Positions 38,105 through 47,767 of a DNA stretch of 64,000 bases are shown here, one piece after another (position 1 is the first letter of the stretch; each line of letters opens with the position of its first letter). Location: positions 1-64,000 of the forward strand of contig CAIONQ010000030.1 in assembly GCA_903859705.1 (NCBI GenBank), read 5' to 3'. Source of the stretch: an uncultured Chthonomonas sp. (GTDB lineage Bacteria > Armatimonadota > Chthonomonadetes > Chthonomonadales > Chthonomonadaceae). Below the pieces are notes generated by a model. That model had not been told where the DNA came from. It ran no database searches and worked only from the letters and a program-made list of their open reading frames with translations. A program made the position numbers and the translations under genes.

Positions 38105-39829
38105 CTAACCGTCTTCTGCCTCATGGGCCGGCACAATCCAGACGGCTTCGTCTGGCGACAAATGTAGCCTGAGTTCATTGTTTTCCACACTGACATTTCC
38201 TGAAATAAGTTGTTTGCCAGCCATTTGTACCCGGTAGATCGCCACACTTCGGACGGCTGCCCAGTCGACTGGCAGTTGCCACACTTTATCTGCATAGCCG
38301 GTATGGCTGTACGCCATTATGGCCAGCGATTTGCTCCAGAGGGCTGGCACAAAGAGATCGTCATCTTGCCGAAAGATGACGTTTCCCTGGCGAATAACTC
38401 GGTGTCCGTCCACTGGCCCCGCCACCACACCACCGGAGTACGTAAGAGTGTCGTTGGTAAAGCTATTGCGTTCAAACTGGCTCAAATACTGCCACGGCAA
38501 CGTGGTTCTGCAGAACATTGGCAGAAATCCAGGCAGGTTTTGCAGATCCTGCTTGAAGATCTCTTCGCCATGCATGCTTGCGCCAAACCGATAATCGCCG
38601 TCGCTGCCCCTATCCGTTCGCCCGCGCGCCATCAGCCTCTCCGGAATCTGCATCTGGTATCCCGGATCTCCCGGGTACCACCAGGATTGCGCCTGTAGCC
38701 CGGTAAACCCTTCGCCCGCTGGATGCGCCCAGAAGATGCCTTCTCCGGTTACATCAAAGCCCTTATCGCGCCAATAGTGAAATATCTTGCGCTGTGTTGC
38801 CACATACTTATCGGGTGTGAGGCCACCATTTTCCGCGCGCGCATGCCACAGGCTGAGTGCCTCTCCATTTTCACGCTGTGCAATAAACACATCGATGTGA
38901 ATGGTGTGGCCCAGCCGGAGTTCTGGGATCATGGCAATCAGTTTGTCGATGCGGCGCTGCGCCAACCCGGCCTCCCACTCTTTTGGGTACACCACGTTGT
39001 ACATCTCTTCACCCTGCATCTGAATGCCTGGCGAGTAAAGGTTGCCCCTGGCATCACGGGCAAAACAGTCCTTCGCAAGATACTCCGCAAAAACCGGGCT
39101 GGCGCGGTATGCATCCACCATATTGATGTGCAGGCTAACGGTGGTGTGGTGTTTTCGCCCCTCTCGAATAAGCCACCGGAGGCTATCCAGGGCAGTTGCA
39201 TCCTGCGGACGTTTGAGTTTTGGGTTTACTTCATCCCAACTCGGATATCCGTGATCGTGCCCACCATTTTGCCAGCCCACCAGGTAAACAATTTTTGGCA
39301 TACCGGCCGTGAGGTTATCTGTGCGCTTAATAGTATCCAGCGCCTGCTCAAAGGTGCATAGAACATCATGCGGGCGTTGGAATAGAGGGTCGTTGGCAAG
39401 CCTCGGAACGGGAGTGCCTTCCATGCCAAGAAACAGTTTCAGAACCAGCGTATGGTGGTAATCACGGTAAAATGGCGATACAACTATTTGCTTCTGTGAA
39501 TTGAAATTACCAACGCTGGCGGTTACAATTGCGGTACCTCCCGCTACCCCATACAGCCTGTTACCTTCTCTTCTTACAACGGTAACTCCGCCGCTTGCTG
39601 CTAAGGTGTGTACCTCTATCTGTGCGTCTGAGAGTGACAGCTGCCGATGTTTGCCTCCGCTGTAGTGGCCAACTATCTGGATAACAGCGGGCGAGCAGTC
39701 GCGGTTGGGTGCGGTGTAAATCGTATCTTTGTTGAGCTTTAGCTCGATGGAAGTGAGATCGGCAGCGTTGGAGCGCGACGGAGTGCACAGCAGAGGCAGC
39801 AGGAGCAAGATTACGTATATACGGAACAT
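38105..39829 (-). CDS. Exported GH101-like glycosidase
   Basis: 574 residues from ATG 39829, which directly precedes a signal peptide (IYVILLLLPLLCTPSRSNAA); no clear ribosome site is present. A beta-rich N-terminal domain of about 110 residues is followed by a TIM-barrel-like catalytic region with VYLVGWQNGGHDHGYPSWDEVN, TTVSLHINMVDAY, LGHTIHIDVFIAQR and VTGEGIFWAHPAGEG. This order resembles endo-alpha-N-acetylgalactosaminidases (GH101) and related hypothetical families; the Asp in HIDV and Glu in TGEG are candidate nucleophile and acid. Much shorter than true GH101 enzymes, so specificity may differ. Probably secreted. Confidence 0.75.
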   Translation of the reverse strand: MFRIYVILLLLPLLCTPSRSNAADLTSIELKLNKDTIYTAPNRDCSPAVIQIVGHYSGGKHRQLSLSDAQIEVHTLAASGGVTVVRREGNRLYGVAGGTAIVTASVGNFNSQKQIVVSPFYRDYHHTLVLKLFLGMEGTPVPRLANDPLFQRPHDVLCTFEQALDTIKRTDNLTAGMPKIVYLVGWQNGGHDHGYPSWDEVNPKLKRPQDATALDSLRWLIREGRKHHTTVSLHINMVDAYRASPVFAEYLAKDCFARDARGNLYSPGIQMQGEEMYNVVYPKEWEAGLAQRRIDKLIAMIPELRLGHTIHIDVFIAQRENGEALSLWHARAENGGLTPDKYVATQRKIFHYWRDKGFDVTGEGIFWAHPAGEGFTGLQAQSWWYPGDPGYQMQIPERLMARGRTDRGSDGDYRFGASMHGEEIFKQDLQNLPGFLPMFCRTTLPWQYLSQFERNSFTNDTLTYSGGVVAGPVDGHRVIRQGNVIFRQDDDLFVPALWSKSLAIMAYSHTGYADKVWQLPVDWAAVRSVAIYRVQMAGKQLISGNVSVENNELRLHLSPDEAVWIVPAHEAEDG

Positions 39830-39907
39830 GGAGAGCACTTTCGATGTAATGGGGCTTGTGATAGAAAAATTACAGTAATAGAGCAAACCGAAATATGAAT
39901 GTTCGCC

Positions 39908-40876
39908 CTACGCGTTCATCGGGATTATCTCGCCCTCAGCGGTGTAGTGAAGTTCACGCATCTTAACGCAGCGCAGGTGGTTTTGCCCCTTTGAAAGAGT
40001 AGCATCGTGGTACATCAGATACCAGCGCCCTTTGAACTCTACAATCGAATGATGTGTAGTCCAGCCAACCACTGGTTCGAGAATTCGCCCCTGATAGGTA
40101 AACGGGCCCAGAGGGCTATCGCCTGTGGCGTACACAAGGCAGTGCGTGTCCCCAGTGGAGTATGAAAAGTAGTATTTACCGTTGTAACGGTGCATCCATG
40201 CCGCCTCAAAAAACCGGCGATCATGATCTTGTGCTTTCAGCGGCTGCCCTAGTTCATCCAGGATTGCCAGTGTCTGCGCATCACCATCAAGAGTTCGCAT
40301 ATTTTCTGCCAACCGGGCCACTCTTGGCATCAGCGCGTGAGCGTCGCCTTCGGGCTCTTTGCCGGTGGCATCGTAATCCGGGCTATTCCAGCCCTGAAGT
40401 TGGCCACCCCAGATGCCTCCGAAGTAGAGATATCCTGCTCCATCCTCATCCACAAAACAACAGGGATCAATGCTATAGGTTCCTGCTATGTAATCCGGAT
40501 CCGCAACGAACGGCCCTTCCGGGCAATCGCCTACTGCCACTCCGATACGAAACAGGCCGTGATGGTCTCTTGCAGGGAAGTAGAGATAGTACTTACCATC
40601 TTTGCAGGCGGCATCCGGCGCCCACATCTGTTTGCTCGCCCAGGGCACATTGTTAACGGATAACGCGCATCCATGATCCGTTACCTCTCCGCCGACTTCG
40701 GCTAACGAGAGGACGTGGTAGTCCTGCATATCATACTGGTCGCCATTATCATTTGATGGGATGCCCGTATCGCGATCATGCGATGGATAGATGTACAAAC
40801 GCCCGTTAAAAACATGCGCAGAGGGATCCGCAGTAAAGATGTGCGTTACCAGTGGCAAATCCGTGGGATCGTGCAT
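39908..40876 (-). CDS. GH43-type glycosidase (arabinosidase/xylosidase-like)
   Basis: 322 residues from ATG 40876 (AAGGAG seven bases upstream). The five-bladed propeller family is recognised by its three acidic residues: Asp in FTADPSAHVF, Asp in YSIDPCCF and Glu in RRFFEAAWMH. MWAPDAACKDGKYYLYF and YNGKYYFSYST are classic GH43 blades. No signal peptide, so it acts in the cytoplasm on imported oligosaccharides, probably arabinose- or xylose-containing. Divergent from a TAT-exported oxidoreductase, with a palindromic site between them. Confidence 0.92.
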   Translation of the reverse strand: MHDPTDLPLVTHIFTADPSAHVFNGRLYIYPSHDRDTGIPSNDNGDQYDMQDYHVLSLAEVGGEVTDHGCALSVNNVPWASKQMWAPDAACKDGKYYLYFPARDHHGLFRIGVAVGDCPEGPFVADPDYIAGTYSIDPCCFVDEDGAGYLYFGGIWGGQLQGWNSPDYDATGKEPEGDAHALMPRVARLAENMRTLDGDAQTLAILDELGQPLKAQDHDRRFFEAAWMHRYNGKYYFSYSTGDTHCLVYATGDSPLGPFTYQGRILEPVVGWTTHHSIVEFKGRWYLMYHDATLSKGQNHLRCVKMRELHYTAEGEIIPMNA

Positions 40877-40935
40877 CCGTGGGCTCCTTATCGTGCGGGC
40901 AACATGTTGTTTCGGTGCAATCGCTAGCGCCATGC

Positions 40936-40952
40936 ATGTGAATTATACTCAC
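40936..40952. promoter_or_regulatory. Palindromic site between divergent GH43 and Gfo/Idh genes
   Basis: TGTGA-ATTATAC-TCACA, perfect arms around seven bases. A second inverted pair, CACACGG (40949-40955) and CCGTGTG (40986-40992), overlaps it. The first looks like a CRP site but with one extra spacer base. Probable operator for a sugar-responsive regulator (inference). Confidence 0.4.
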
Positions 40953-41090
40953 ACGGATATCGCTTTGACACGGACACCAATAAACCCGTGTGCGATGCAA
41001 CTTAATTCCCTGAATAGGCTCTCAAACTAAGGATTCTTTAGCCTCCAACGCGAAACTCATGCCAATATGGTTCGAAGGGTGGAACTGCAC

Positions 41091-42389
41091 ATGAGTGGGA
41101 CACTAAATAGAAGGCATTTCTTAATGTCTGGCGCTGCAGCGATTACTGGGCTGGCGCTTTCGAAGGAGCGCTCTTATGCGCGAAGCTATGCGGCAAACGA
41201 AAAGCTAAACATAGGCGTGGTTGGTGTGGCCAATCAGGGCGCATACGACCTTGGCAATGTTACCAGCCAGAACATTGTTGCGCTTTGCGATGTGAACGAT
41301 GACTATCTGCGTGCGGCAGCAAGCAAGCTTCCCAACCCTAAGACCTTTAACGACTTCCGCAAGATGCTGGAGCTAAAGGAGATTGAAGCGGTTGTTTGTG
41401 CCACTCCAGACCATATGCATGCCACGGTAACTTCGCTGGCACTGGTAACTGGCCGCCACGTGTATTGCGAAAAACCACTTTGCCACAATGTGTGGGAAGT
41501 GAGGCAGATTCGAGAGCTAACGAAGAAGCATAAGCGCGTAACCCAGATGGGCACCCAGATCCATGCCGGATCCAACTATCGGCGCGTGGTTGAGTTGATA
41601 AAAAGTGGCGCCATCGGCGCCGTTAAAGAGGTGCATGTGTGGTGTGGTGGCGGCTACCAGGGCAAAGAGGGCATGGCCCCTGCCATGGATATTCCATCCA
41701 ACCTGCACTGGGATCTGTGGCTTGGCCCGGCCAAGGAGCGTGCTTATAACAAGTGCTATGTTCCTTTCTGGTGGCGAGGCTGGTGGGCCTTTGGGCAGGG
41801 AACACTGGGCGACCTGGCATGCCACCACATGGATTTATCTCACTGGGCGCTTGATTTAAGAGAACCACTTACGGTGGAGGCCGAAGGACCGCCAGTGGAT
41901 GTGGAAGGCACGCCAGACTGGCTGATAATAAAATACAAGTATCCGGCGCGTGGCGAACAGCCCCCTGTGAGCCTTACATGGTACAACGGTGACAAGCGCC
42001 CGCACTATTTTGCAGAAGGCAAGCTGCCGGCCTGGGGCAATGGCACCCTGTTTGTTGGCGAAAAAGGCATGCTGATAGCGGATTACGATAGAAGAGTACT
42101 GCTGCCAGAAGAGAACTTTATAGGTTTTGAGGCACCCACCCCCTTTATTCCAGACTCCATTGGGCACCACAAAGAGTGGTTCGAAGCCTGCAAAACGCAT
42201 GGGCACACCACCTGCAACTTTGATTACTCTGGCGCGCTAACCGAGGCGGTGCTGCTTGGCAATGTGGCCTACAGAAGTGGCCATAAGATTGAATGGGATG
42301 CCCGGCACCTTAAGTGCAAAGGAGTCCCGGAGGCAGACCACTATCTGCGCGAAGAACGCCGTAAGGGTTGGGAGTGGGTAAACGGTTAA
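41091..42389 (+). CDS. TAT-exported Gfo/Idh/MocA oxidoreductase
   Basis: 432 residues from ATG 41091 (AGGGTGG upstream). A twin-arginine signal NRRHFLMSGAAAITGLALS marks export in folded form with cofactor. NAD(P)-binding Rossmann domain: KLNIGVVGVANQGAYDLGN, IVALCDVNDDYL, then the family signature CEKPLCHNVWEVRQIREL with the conserved Lys-Pro. The C-terminal half is the usual substrate domain with GDLACHHMDLSHWALDL. Close in type to the many periplasmic oxidoreductases of planctomycetes and related phyla that act on sugars; substrate unknown. Confidence 0.95.
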   Translation: MSGTLNRRHFLMSGAAAITGLALSKERSYARSYAANEKLNIGVVGVANQGAYDLGNVTSQNIVALCDVNDDYLRAAASKLPNPKTFNDFRKMLELKEIEAVVCATPDHMHATVTSLALVTGRHVYCEKPLCHNVWEVRQIRELTKKHKRVTQMGTQIHAGSNYRRVVELIKSGAIGAVKEVHVWCGGGYQGKEGMAPAMDIPSNLHWDLWLGPAKERAYNKCYVPFWWRGWWAFGQGTLGDLACHHMDLSHWALDLREPLTVEAEGPPVDVEGTPDWLIIKYKYPARGEQPPVSLTWYNGDKRPHYFAEGKLPAWGNGTLFVGEKGMLIADYDRRVLLPEENFIGFEAPTPFIPDSIGHHKEWFEACKTHGHTTCNFDYSGALTEAVLLGNVAYRSGHKIEWDARHLKCKGVPEADHYLREERRKGWEWVNG

Positions 42390-42408
42390 CGTTAAGGGGT
42401 TCGCAATT

Positions 42409-42445
42409 CGGGAAGCGCTATGGATGCAAAATCACGCGCTTCCCG
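42409..42445. terminator. Hairpin in the convergent gap of two Gfo/Idh genes
   Basis: CGGGAAGCGC / GCGCTTCCCG, a perfect 10-bp stem with a 17-base loop. It spans the end of the minus-strand gene (stop at 42418). No T-run, so intrinsic termination is uncertain. Confidence 0.45.
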
Positions 42446-43542
42446 GTTTGCGCCGATTTCTTAGCAGCTTCCAGTATTTCCGTTACTATCATATTGTTTT
42501 CAAGTGAAGACAGCCCCGATGGCTTGATCTCGCTACGGACAACGGCCACCAGATATGCCAGGCCATCACGTGACGTAGCGGGTACCTCTGATGGCGCAAT
42601 CGCCTCCTCCAACCTATCCGGCAACCGAACGCGCAGTGTACTCCCGCCCGTTGCGATAGCATAGCCCTTTGCCCCATAAACCTCCAGATCCTTGCGACCG
42701 ACTGGCCAATTCCAGGATGCCTGAATAATCCCCTGAGCATGCGCATATTCCACGATGATGGTTGCTTCATCGTCCACATGTGGGTAGATCTGCGGCTTGA
42801 ACTGCTGAGTAATTGCATAAACTGCAATCGGGCGCTGATTATCCATTAACCACGTCATCAGGTTGGCGCCGTAGCACCCGAAGTCGAATAGTGCGCCGGC
42901 ACCGTTAAGTTTTGGATCGGTAAGGAAGCTAAGGAAGTCTGCCCCAACACCTATCTCTTTCGGCCCCTGGTGGCCATCCATTGCAACCACCTTGCGAATT
43001 GCGCCAAGGGCGGCATTCTGCCTGGTTAGCTGCCAGATGGCGGCATGGCTGGGATACCAGCTTGTTTCATAATTCACAATCACTGCAATCTTGTGCAGCT
43101 TAGCCGCAGCCTGTATTCTTGTGGCATGCGCCATGCTAACGGCCAGCGGCTTCTCCATCATTACCGGTGTATTGTGAGTAGCGCACGCCTCCACCACCAT
43201 CGCATGATCAAAAGTGTTGGTGAATGTAGATACGGCATCGGGCTTTACAGCTTCCAGCATCGTTTTGAGATCGGTGTATAGTATCTGCTGTGGCAAGCTA
43301 TAGCGCTCCGCGTAGCGTTTTGCAAGCTCTGCCTTTGGTTCGTAGATACCCACAATCTCCACATCTGATCGGGCGCCAGCAAGGCGAAGCATGCCATCTA
43401 CATGCCCATGCACAAGGCCAGCAATTGCCAGCCGAAATGGCCTTTGCGCCTGTGCAGGATGCATAGTTAGCAACATGGCAATCAACGAGAGGATGCAAAA
43501 GTGAAATCGGATGGCAAGTGGGCGCATGTTTTTCTGCCTCAT
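42418..43542 (-). CDS. Exported Gfo/Idh/MocA oxidoreductase
   Basis: 374 residues; ATG 43542 with AAGG upstream, or ATG 43527 five codons later. A Sec-type signal peptide follows (FCILSLIAMLLTMHPAQAQ). Rossmann domain: FRLAIAGLVHGHVDGMLRLAG, IVGIYEPKAELAKRYAE, then MMEKPLAVSMAHATRI with the family Lys-Pro. The second domain has GAGALFDFGCYGANLMTWL. It differs from its convergent neighbour in export route (no twin Arg) and shares little sequence beyond family motifs. Likely periplasmic; substrate unknown. Confidence 0.93.
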   Translation of the reverse strand: MRQKNMRPLAIRFHFCILSLIAMLLTMHPAQAQRPFRLAIAGLVHGHVDGMLRLAGARSDVEIVGIYEPKAELAKRYAERYSLPQQILYTDLKTMLEAVKPDAVSTFTNTFDHAMVVEACATHNTPVMMEKPLAVSMAHATRIQAAAKLHKIAVIVNYETSWYPSHAAIWQLTRQNAALGAIRKVVAMDGHQGPKEIGVGADFLSFLTDPKLNGAGALFDFGCYGANLMTWLMDNQRPIAVYAITQQFKPQIYPHVDDEATIIVEYAHAQGIIQASWNWPVGRKDLEVYGAKGYAIATGGSTLRVRLPDRLEEAIAPSEVPATSRDGLAYLVAVVRSEIKPSGLSSLENNMIVTEILEAAKKSAQTGKRVILHP

Positions 43543-43626
43543 GGCGTGTGCCTTGTTAGTTTAGCGGGCGAATTGCATGGGGACGAGGGAGGCATAGACG
43601 GTAAGTGCTTCACGTGTACTATCTCA

Positions 43627-44241
43627 TCAACTCTTGTAATGGTTGTCTTCTTCTGCAGGATTCAGCTCTGGAAAGGTGATGCCCTCATATAGCTCTGCCA
43701 GTGGCAGTTCAACGCTGTGCAGGCCGAGGGGCTCGGTGGCTTGAATTCCCAGATAAGCGGTGTACCTCCAACCATTGTCGGAAGTACGGCTAAAGACCTC
43801 AACAGATGCAGCCTGCTGCGAGATTAGCACATAGGTTTGGAGCGAAGGTATCGTCTGGTAAGCAAGCCACTTCGCCCCGCGGTCGCGATGTTCGGTGGTT
43901 GTTGACAGCACTTCGAAAATAACTGAAGGGTTTTCAAGTGCATCCAGCCCAGCAATTCGCTTAAGCTGTGGATCACCGCAATAGATAGTACAATCCGCAT
44001 ACAGGTAGTTCTTAGAATCTGGTGTGGTGATTCGCATGTCGCTGCCGAGAGCACTGCAGCCACCTGGCTTAAGCAACCGCTGTGCAGCCATCAGTATGTT
44101 CGTGGCAATCCGAACGTGCGAAAAATCGGGCCCCGTCATCGCAACGATCACGCCGTTTTCATACTCGCTCTTCATATCGTATTTTGCTTCCAGAGCCAGG
44201 TACTCTTCATGCGTAACCGGCTTTACACGCTCAGCTAGCAT
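43627..44241 (-). CDS. Uma2 family protein (PD-(D/E)XK nuclease fold)
   Basis: 204 residues from ATG 44241 with GGAGG seven bases upstream. THEEYLALEA, NGVIVAMTGPDFSHVRIATNI, YADCTIYCG and PSVIFEVLSTTT are the Uma2 (DUF820) landmarks; the Asp of YAD and the Glu of FEVLS match the nuclease core, with a downstream Lys in GAKW. The family is abundant in cyanobacteria, Chloroflexi and Armatimonadota, usually as isolated copies, and its role is not established. No methyltransferase lies next to it. Confidence 0.93.
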   Translation of the reverse strand: MLAERVKPVTHEEYLALEAKYDMKSEYENGVIVAMTGPDFSHVRIATNILMAAQRLLKPGGCSALGSDMRITTPDSKNYLYADCTIYCGDPQLKRIAGLDALENPSVIFEVLSTTTEHRDRGAKWLAYQTIPSLQTYVLISQQAASVEVFSRTSDNGWRYTAYLGIQATEPLGLHSVELPLAELYEGITFPELNPAEEDNHYKS

Positions 44242-44304
44242 TTGTTTGCCTCCGAGTTTGCACCACCAAATAATGCAGCACAATTATTATACAACTGGTA
44301 TGGT

Positions 44305-45096
44305 TTACCATGCACTGCCAGACTGCAACTCGGCCGCCAGCGAAAGCGCATCTCGTACCGTACGCTTCACGGCTTCAAACGCAGGCAGCTCGGCTCCAGT
44401 TGCCTCATCCATATACAGTTTGCGGTTCACCTCAATCATTATCGAGTGGCAGTTTTGCGCCTGGTGCCAGCAGGCGTTCGGAACCATACATCCCGCATAG
44501 GGACTATCGATGCCTACCCTGTAACCCGCTGATTCAAAGTGGTGTTTCAGTGCCATGGTAAGTGCAGGCGGAGTATGAAATTCATCGGTACCCAGGCAGA
44601 TGTCGGGTCGATCCGTGTCTTGATTTAAATCGCAGGGCAGAGGCACCGATGGGAAAGAGTGGCAATCTATTATCAAGCATGTCTGGTTATCTGACAGAGC
44701 GTTCGTGGCCCAGGTATCCAACGCATTGTGATGTGGCCAGTAGTAGGCATTCATCAATACCTCCCGCTCTCTTGTGGTAATCGGGTGCCTCAGCGCAGTT
44801 CCATCGGTGGTACACATATACACTGCGCCCATGCCTCTCTTTGCCATCGGCTCAGAACTATCTACCGAAAACCGCTCAACATCCACCACAAACCTGTTAA
44901 CAGGCGCAAGCAGACGGGCAGCGCCAGCCAGTTCAAAAAGAGTATCGGTGTGCCAGTCGGTAAGTAGCAGCATCTGCCGTTCGAGTTCAGCGCGTGTCAC
45001 GCAGTAATGTGTTAGGGCGTCTTTAGGTATATGGCTGGAAGCATGCGGTATGTGCAATAGCATGTTTGGCTGGCCAGTTATCTGATGATTAGGCAT
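44305..45096 (-). CDS. N-formylglutamate amidohydrolase family protein
   Basis: 263 residues from ATG 45096; an ATG 11 codons later, right at the conserved LLHIPHASSHIP, is also possible, and the upstream ribosome site (AAGGG) is distant. The FGase signature is clear: HIPHASSHIP, LLTDWHTDTLFE, FVVDVERF and LIIDCHSFPS, with histidines and acidic residues that bind one zinc. The classical reaction frees glutamate from N-formylglutamate in histidine breakdown, but no hut genes are nearby, so the true substrate may differ. Cytoplasmic. Confidence 0.92.
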   Translation of the reverse strand: MPNHQITGQPNMLLHIPHASSHIPKDALTHYCVTRAELERQMLLLTDWHTDTLFELAGAARLLAPVNRFVVDVERFSVDSSEPMAKRGMGAVYMCTTDGTALRHPITTREREVLMNAYYWPHHNALDTWATNALSDNQTCLIIDCHSFPSVPLPCDLNQDTDRPDICLGTDEFHTPPALTMALKHHFESAGYRVGIDSPYAGCMVPNACWHQAQNCHSIMIEVNRKLYMDEATGAELPAFEAVKRTVRDALSLAAELQSGSAW

Positions 45097-45259
45097 GTTC
45101 GATTTTACCCTTCTGCCGCTATCGCGCCACTCCCGGCACGTATGGATTGTCATGAGGTAATCTATTAGTGTTAATCCGCGTATGCGGAGGCTTGTGTTCG
45201 GGTACACCATACGGGCGTGTGGTGCTTACGCAGGCCGCTTGTTCTAGAGGGAGCCGGCA

Positions 45260-47581
45260 GTGAAAGTTAACGAACTTAAAATTATGGGTGGCCTGGCCGC
45301 TGCAGTGCTTGCAGGTGGGTTAACCGGGTGCGGCGGCGCTCAGGATTATACAACCGGCAGTCAGCAAGGGCTGAGTGGCGATATATCTTCTGGATACAAC
45401 GGCTCACTTTCTACACGCTATCGCAGTGCGGCGGGCAACAACGGTGTTTCTTTGGATCGCGGCGCATACCCTACTGTAGAAACTTCGTTTGTGCTAACGA
45501 ATTTGCCCGGCGACCCATTTGATTATGAGAAAGTAAATGTACAGGTTTCGATCAAGAAGGCAGATGGCAACACGGTGCTTGCGCCCGCCTTTTATGATGG
45601 TGCGGATACCTGGCGTGTGCGTTTTACGCCAACGGCACCCGGGCAGTATGGAATTGTGGACGTAAAACTTAATGGCACTATAGTGCGCGAAGCGAAGTTA
45701 GAGAAGAAAGAGTGGACGGTATCCGGCACTCCCAAACCGGGCTTTGTACGCATCGACCGTGGCAATCACACCGATTTTGTGCTGGATAACGGCGAACGGT
45801 TTTTCCCGCTTGGCCACAATGCAGGGTGGGAATCGAGCAAAGATCAGCCCTATACCAGCGTGTTTGAGAAGATGAAGGCGAACGGTGAAAACTGGTCGCG
45901 CCTATGGTTAGACCAGCGCGATGGCAAGCTACTGGAGGCAGCCCTGAAGAGTGGTAAGGCGACCCCTGGGGCCTTTGATCTCGAGTTGGCGAAGAAGTGG
46001 GATGCCATATTCAGCGCGGCAGAAAAGAATGACATCTACTTCCAGCTTGTTCTGGAACATAGTGCGGCATATGCCAGCGCCACCGGATTTGTGGACTCCA
46101 GTGGCATACACCCTGCATGGGATAAGAACCCACTTAATGTGGCCCTCGGCGGCACACTGAAATCCCCGGATAGCTTCTTTACCGATGCTGCAGCCCGTGC
46201 CCTTGAAAAGCGCAAGCTGTACTACATTCTGGCCCGTTGGGGAGCTTCACCGGCCCTGATGGGAATAGAGTTGTTTCATGATGTTCAGAACACGGACGCC
46301 GCTTATGGCAAGAAGTGGGATGACATTGCGATGTGGCACCGTGAAATGTCTATCTTTGCCAGAAGCAACGATGCCTATCATCACCTGCTTACAACCAGTT
46401 CAGCGCCAGATGTTGCCCTGGATAGCCCAATCTGGGAGACAGTGGACTATGTACAAACCCACGTATACTCCAACGATTTGAGCGGTGCGATTGCACGCGC
46501 AATCCCGGCATCTGCGCGAAAATTGGATCGCCCCACCATAATTTCTGAGTTTGGCCCCGCCAATTCGGCAACAGTTACTCCGGCTCAGTTGCATGCTGGA
46601 CTGTGGATGGGTTTGATTGCGGGCGGAAGCGGTGCCGCGCAGTACTGGGATTGGGAGACTGCCGAGAAAGCCGGAATGTACGACGCCTTCAAATCTGCAT
46701 CGGCGTTTGTAACAGCCTCCAGCCTGGCCTCACATGTGGGTTCTGTGGCCGCATCTGCCGCCATAACCACCAGCCAGAAGGGCACATTGCTGCTCACTCC
46801 CGGCGGGGACCTAAAGGCAGGCGGTGCCAGTACAGAATTTGTTGTTGGCTCGGAGGGGGCCGCCGGTATCGAAAAGCTGTCTCCGGTGCTGGCATCGCAT
46901 GGTACACCGATTAAACTGCAACTCAACTGCGATAAAGCAACTTCGGTTAGCGTTGCGGTGACAGAAGTGGCAGGAGGAGGCGCCAAACTGCGCGTAAGCG
47001 TAGATGGCAAGGCAACGGAGCGTGATATAAAGGGCGGTACAAAAGCCCGATCGCTTTCAGGCGCCGAAGCCACAGTAACCGTTCAGGTTCCGGCTGGTGC
47101 GCACACGGTACTGGTTGAAAATATGGGGGCAGATTGGGTGCGCGTTCAGAACGTAACTGTTCCAGACTACGCGCCCGCCCTCGCTGGTTCTGTGCGTGTT
47201 AGCAAAGATTTTGCTGCAGCCTATGTATATACACGAGACTATGCCGCTGGCCAAAAAGCCCCCACCCCCTGTACAGGCACACTGAAAGTTACGGGATTGC
47301 AGAAGGGCAAGTACAAGGCCACCTGGTGGGATACATCCGCAGGCAAATCTCTGGATACCACAGAGGTTGATAGCACGGGCCTTAAGGAAGTGGTTGCAGT
47401 AACTACGCCTCCTATCTTAACCGATGCGGCTCTTTACATAGTAAAAGCCGGTGCTCCTGCCGCCTCTAACAAGACAAAGAGCTCCAAAGCAAAAGTGAGC
47501 CGTAATTCAGATCGCAACAGTAGCAAAACGGTTGCACCCGCTGCAGCAGCGGCCGCAGCGCCACCAACTGATAATAATTAG
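45260..47581 (+). CDS. DUF5060 / cellulase-like lipoprotein glycosidase
   Basis: 773 residues from GTG 45260 (GGGAG upstream). Lipoprotein signal with lipobox LTGC at 21-24. Residues about 60-155 form a DUF5060-type beta-sandwich (VETSFVLTNLPGDPFDYEKV). A TIM-barrel-like region follows, starting DFVLDNGERFFPLGHNAGW, with WSRLWLD, VLEHSAAYAS and IISEFGP carrying candidate catalytic acids, and AAQYWDWETAEK. Then come beta-rich modules and an Ala/Pro-rich tail. It probably sits on the outside of a membrane and cleaves a polysaccharide; exact substrate unknown. It is divergent from the amidohydrolase gene and followed by an exported glycine-rich protein. Confidence 0.85.
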   Translation: MKVNELKIMGGLAAAVLAGGLTGCGGAQDYTTGSQQGLSGDISSGYNGSLSTRYRSAAGNNGVSLDRGAYPTVETSFVLTNLPGDPFDYEKVNVQVSIKKADGNTVLAPAFYDGADTWRVRFTPTAPGQYGIVDVKLNGTIVREAKLEKKEWTVSGTPKPGFVRIDRGNHTDFVLDNGERFFPLGHNAGWESSKDQPYTSVFEKMKANGENWSRLWLDQRDGKLLEAALKSGKATPGAFDLELAKKWDAIFSAAEKNDIYFQLVLEHSAAYASATGFVDSSGIHPAWDKNPLNVALGGTLKSPDSFFTDAAARALEKRKLYYILARWGASPALMGIELFHDVQNTDAAYGKKWDDIAMWHREMSIFARSNDAYHHLLTTSSAPDVALDSPIWETVDYVQTHVYSNDLSGAIARAIPASARKLDRPTIISEFGPANSATVTPAQLHAGLWMGLIAGGSGAAQYWDWETAEKAGMYDAFKSASAFVTASSLASHVGSVAASAAITTSQKGTLLLTPGGDLKAGGASTEFVVGSEGAAGIEKLSPVLASHGTPIKLQLNCDKATSVSVAVTEVAGGGAKLRVSVDGKATERDIKGGTKARSLSGAEATVTVQVPAGAHTVLVENMGADWVRVQNVTVPDYAPALAGSVRVSKDFAAAYVYTRDYAAGQKAPTPCTGTLKVTGLQKGKYKATWWDTSAGKSLDTTEVDSTGLKEVVAVTTPPILTDAALYIVKAGAPAASNKTKSSKAKVSRNSDRNSSKTVAPAAAAAAAPPTDNN

Positions 47582-47767
47582 TATACTTTTGCAGAATCAT
47601 CAGATAACCGTCCGGATTATGCATCGTCTGTCCAATTGGAATGATAGCAATACGCGGGTAACGGATCCAGGGAATCTCCCGCCCGCCTCGTAACCAATTG
47701 TATGCCGGCGCACCTGTGTGGTATTTGCCGGCTCATAGCCCGTATTTGTGAGGAGCCAGCACCTACG

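Noticed and set aside
38723-39361. 212-codon plus-strand frame inside the GH101-like gene
   Set aside because: Antisense shadow with no recognisable motif.
40936-40952. Canonical CRP binding site
   Set aside because: Arms match TGTGA/TCACA but the spacer is seven bases, not six; kept only as an unassigned palindrome.
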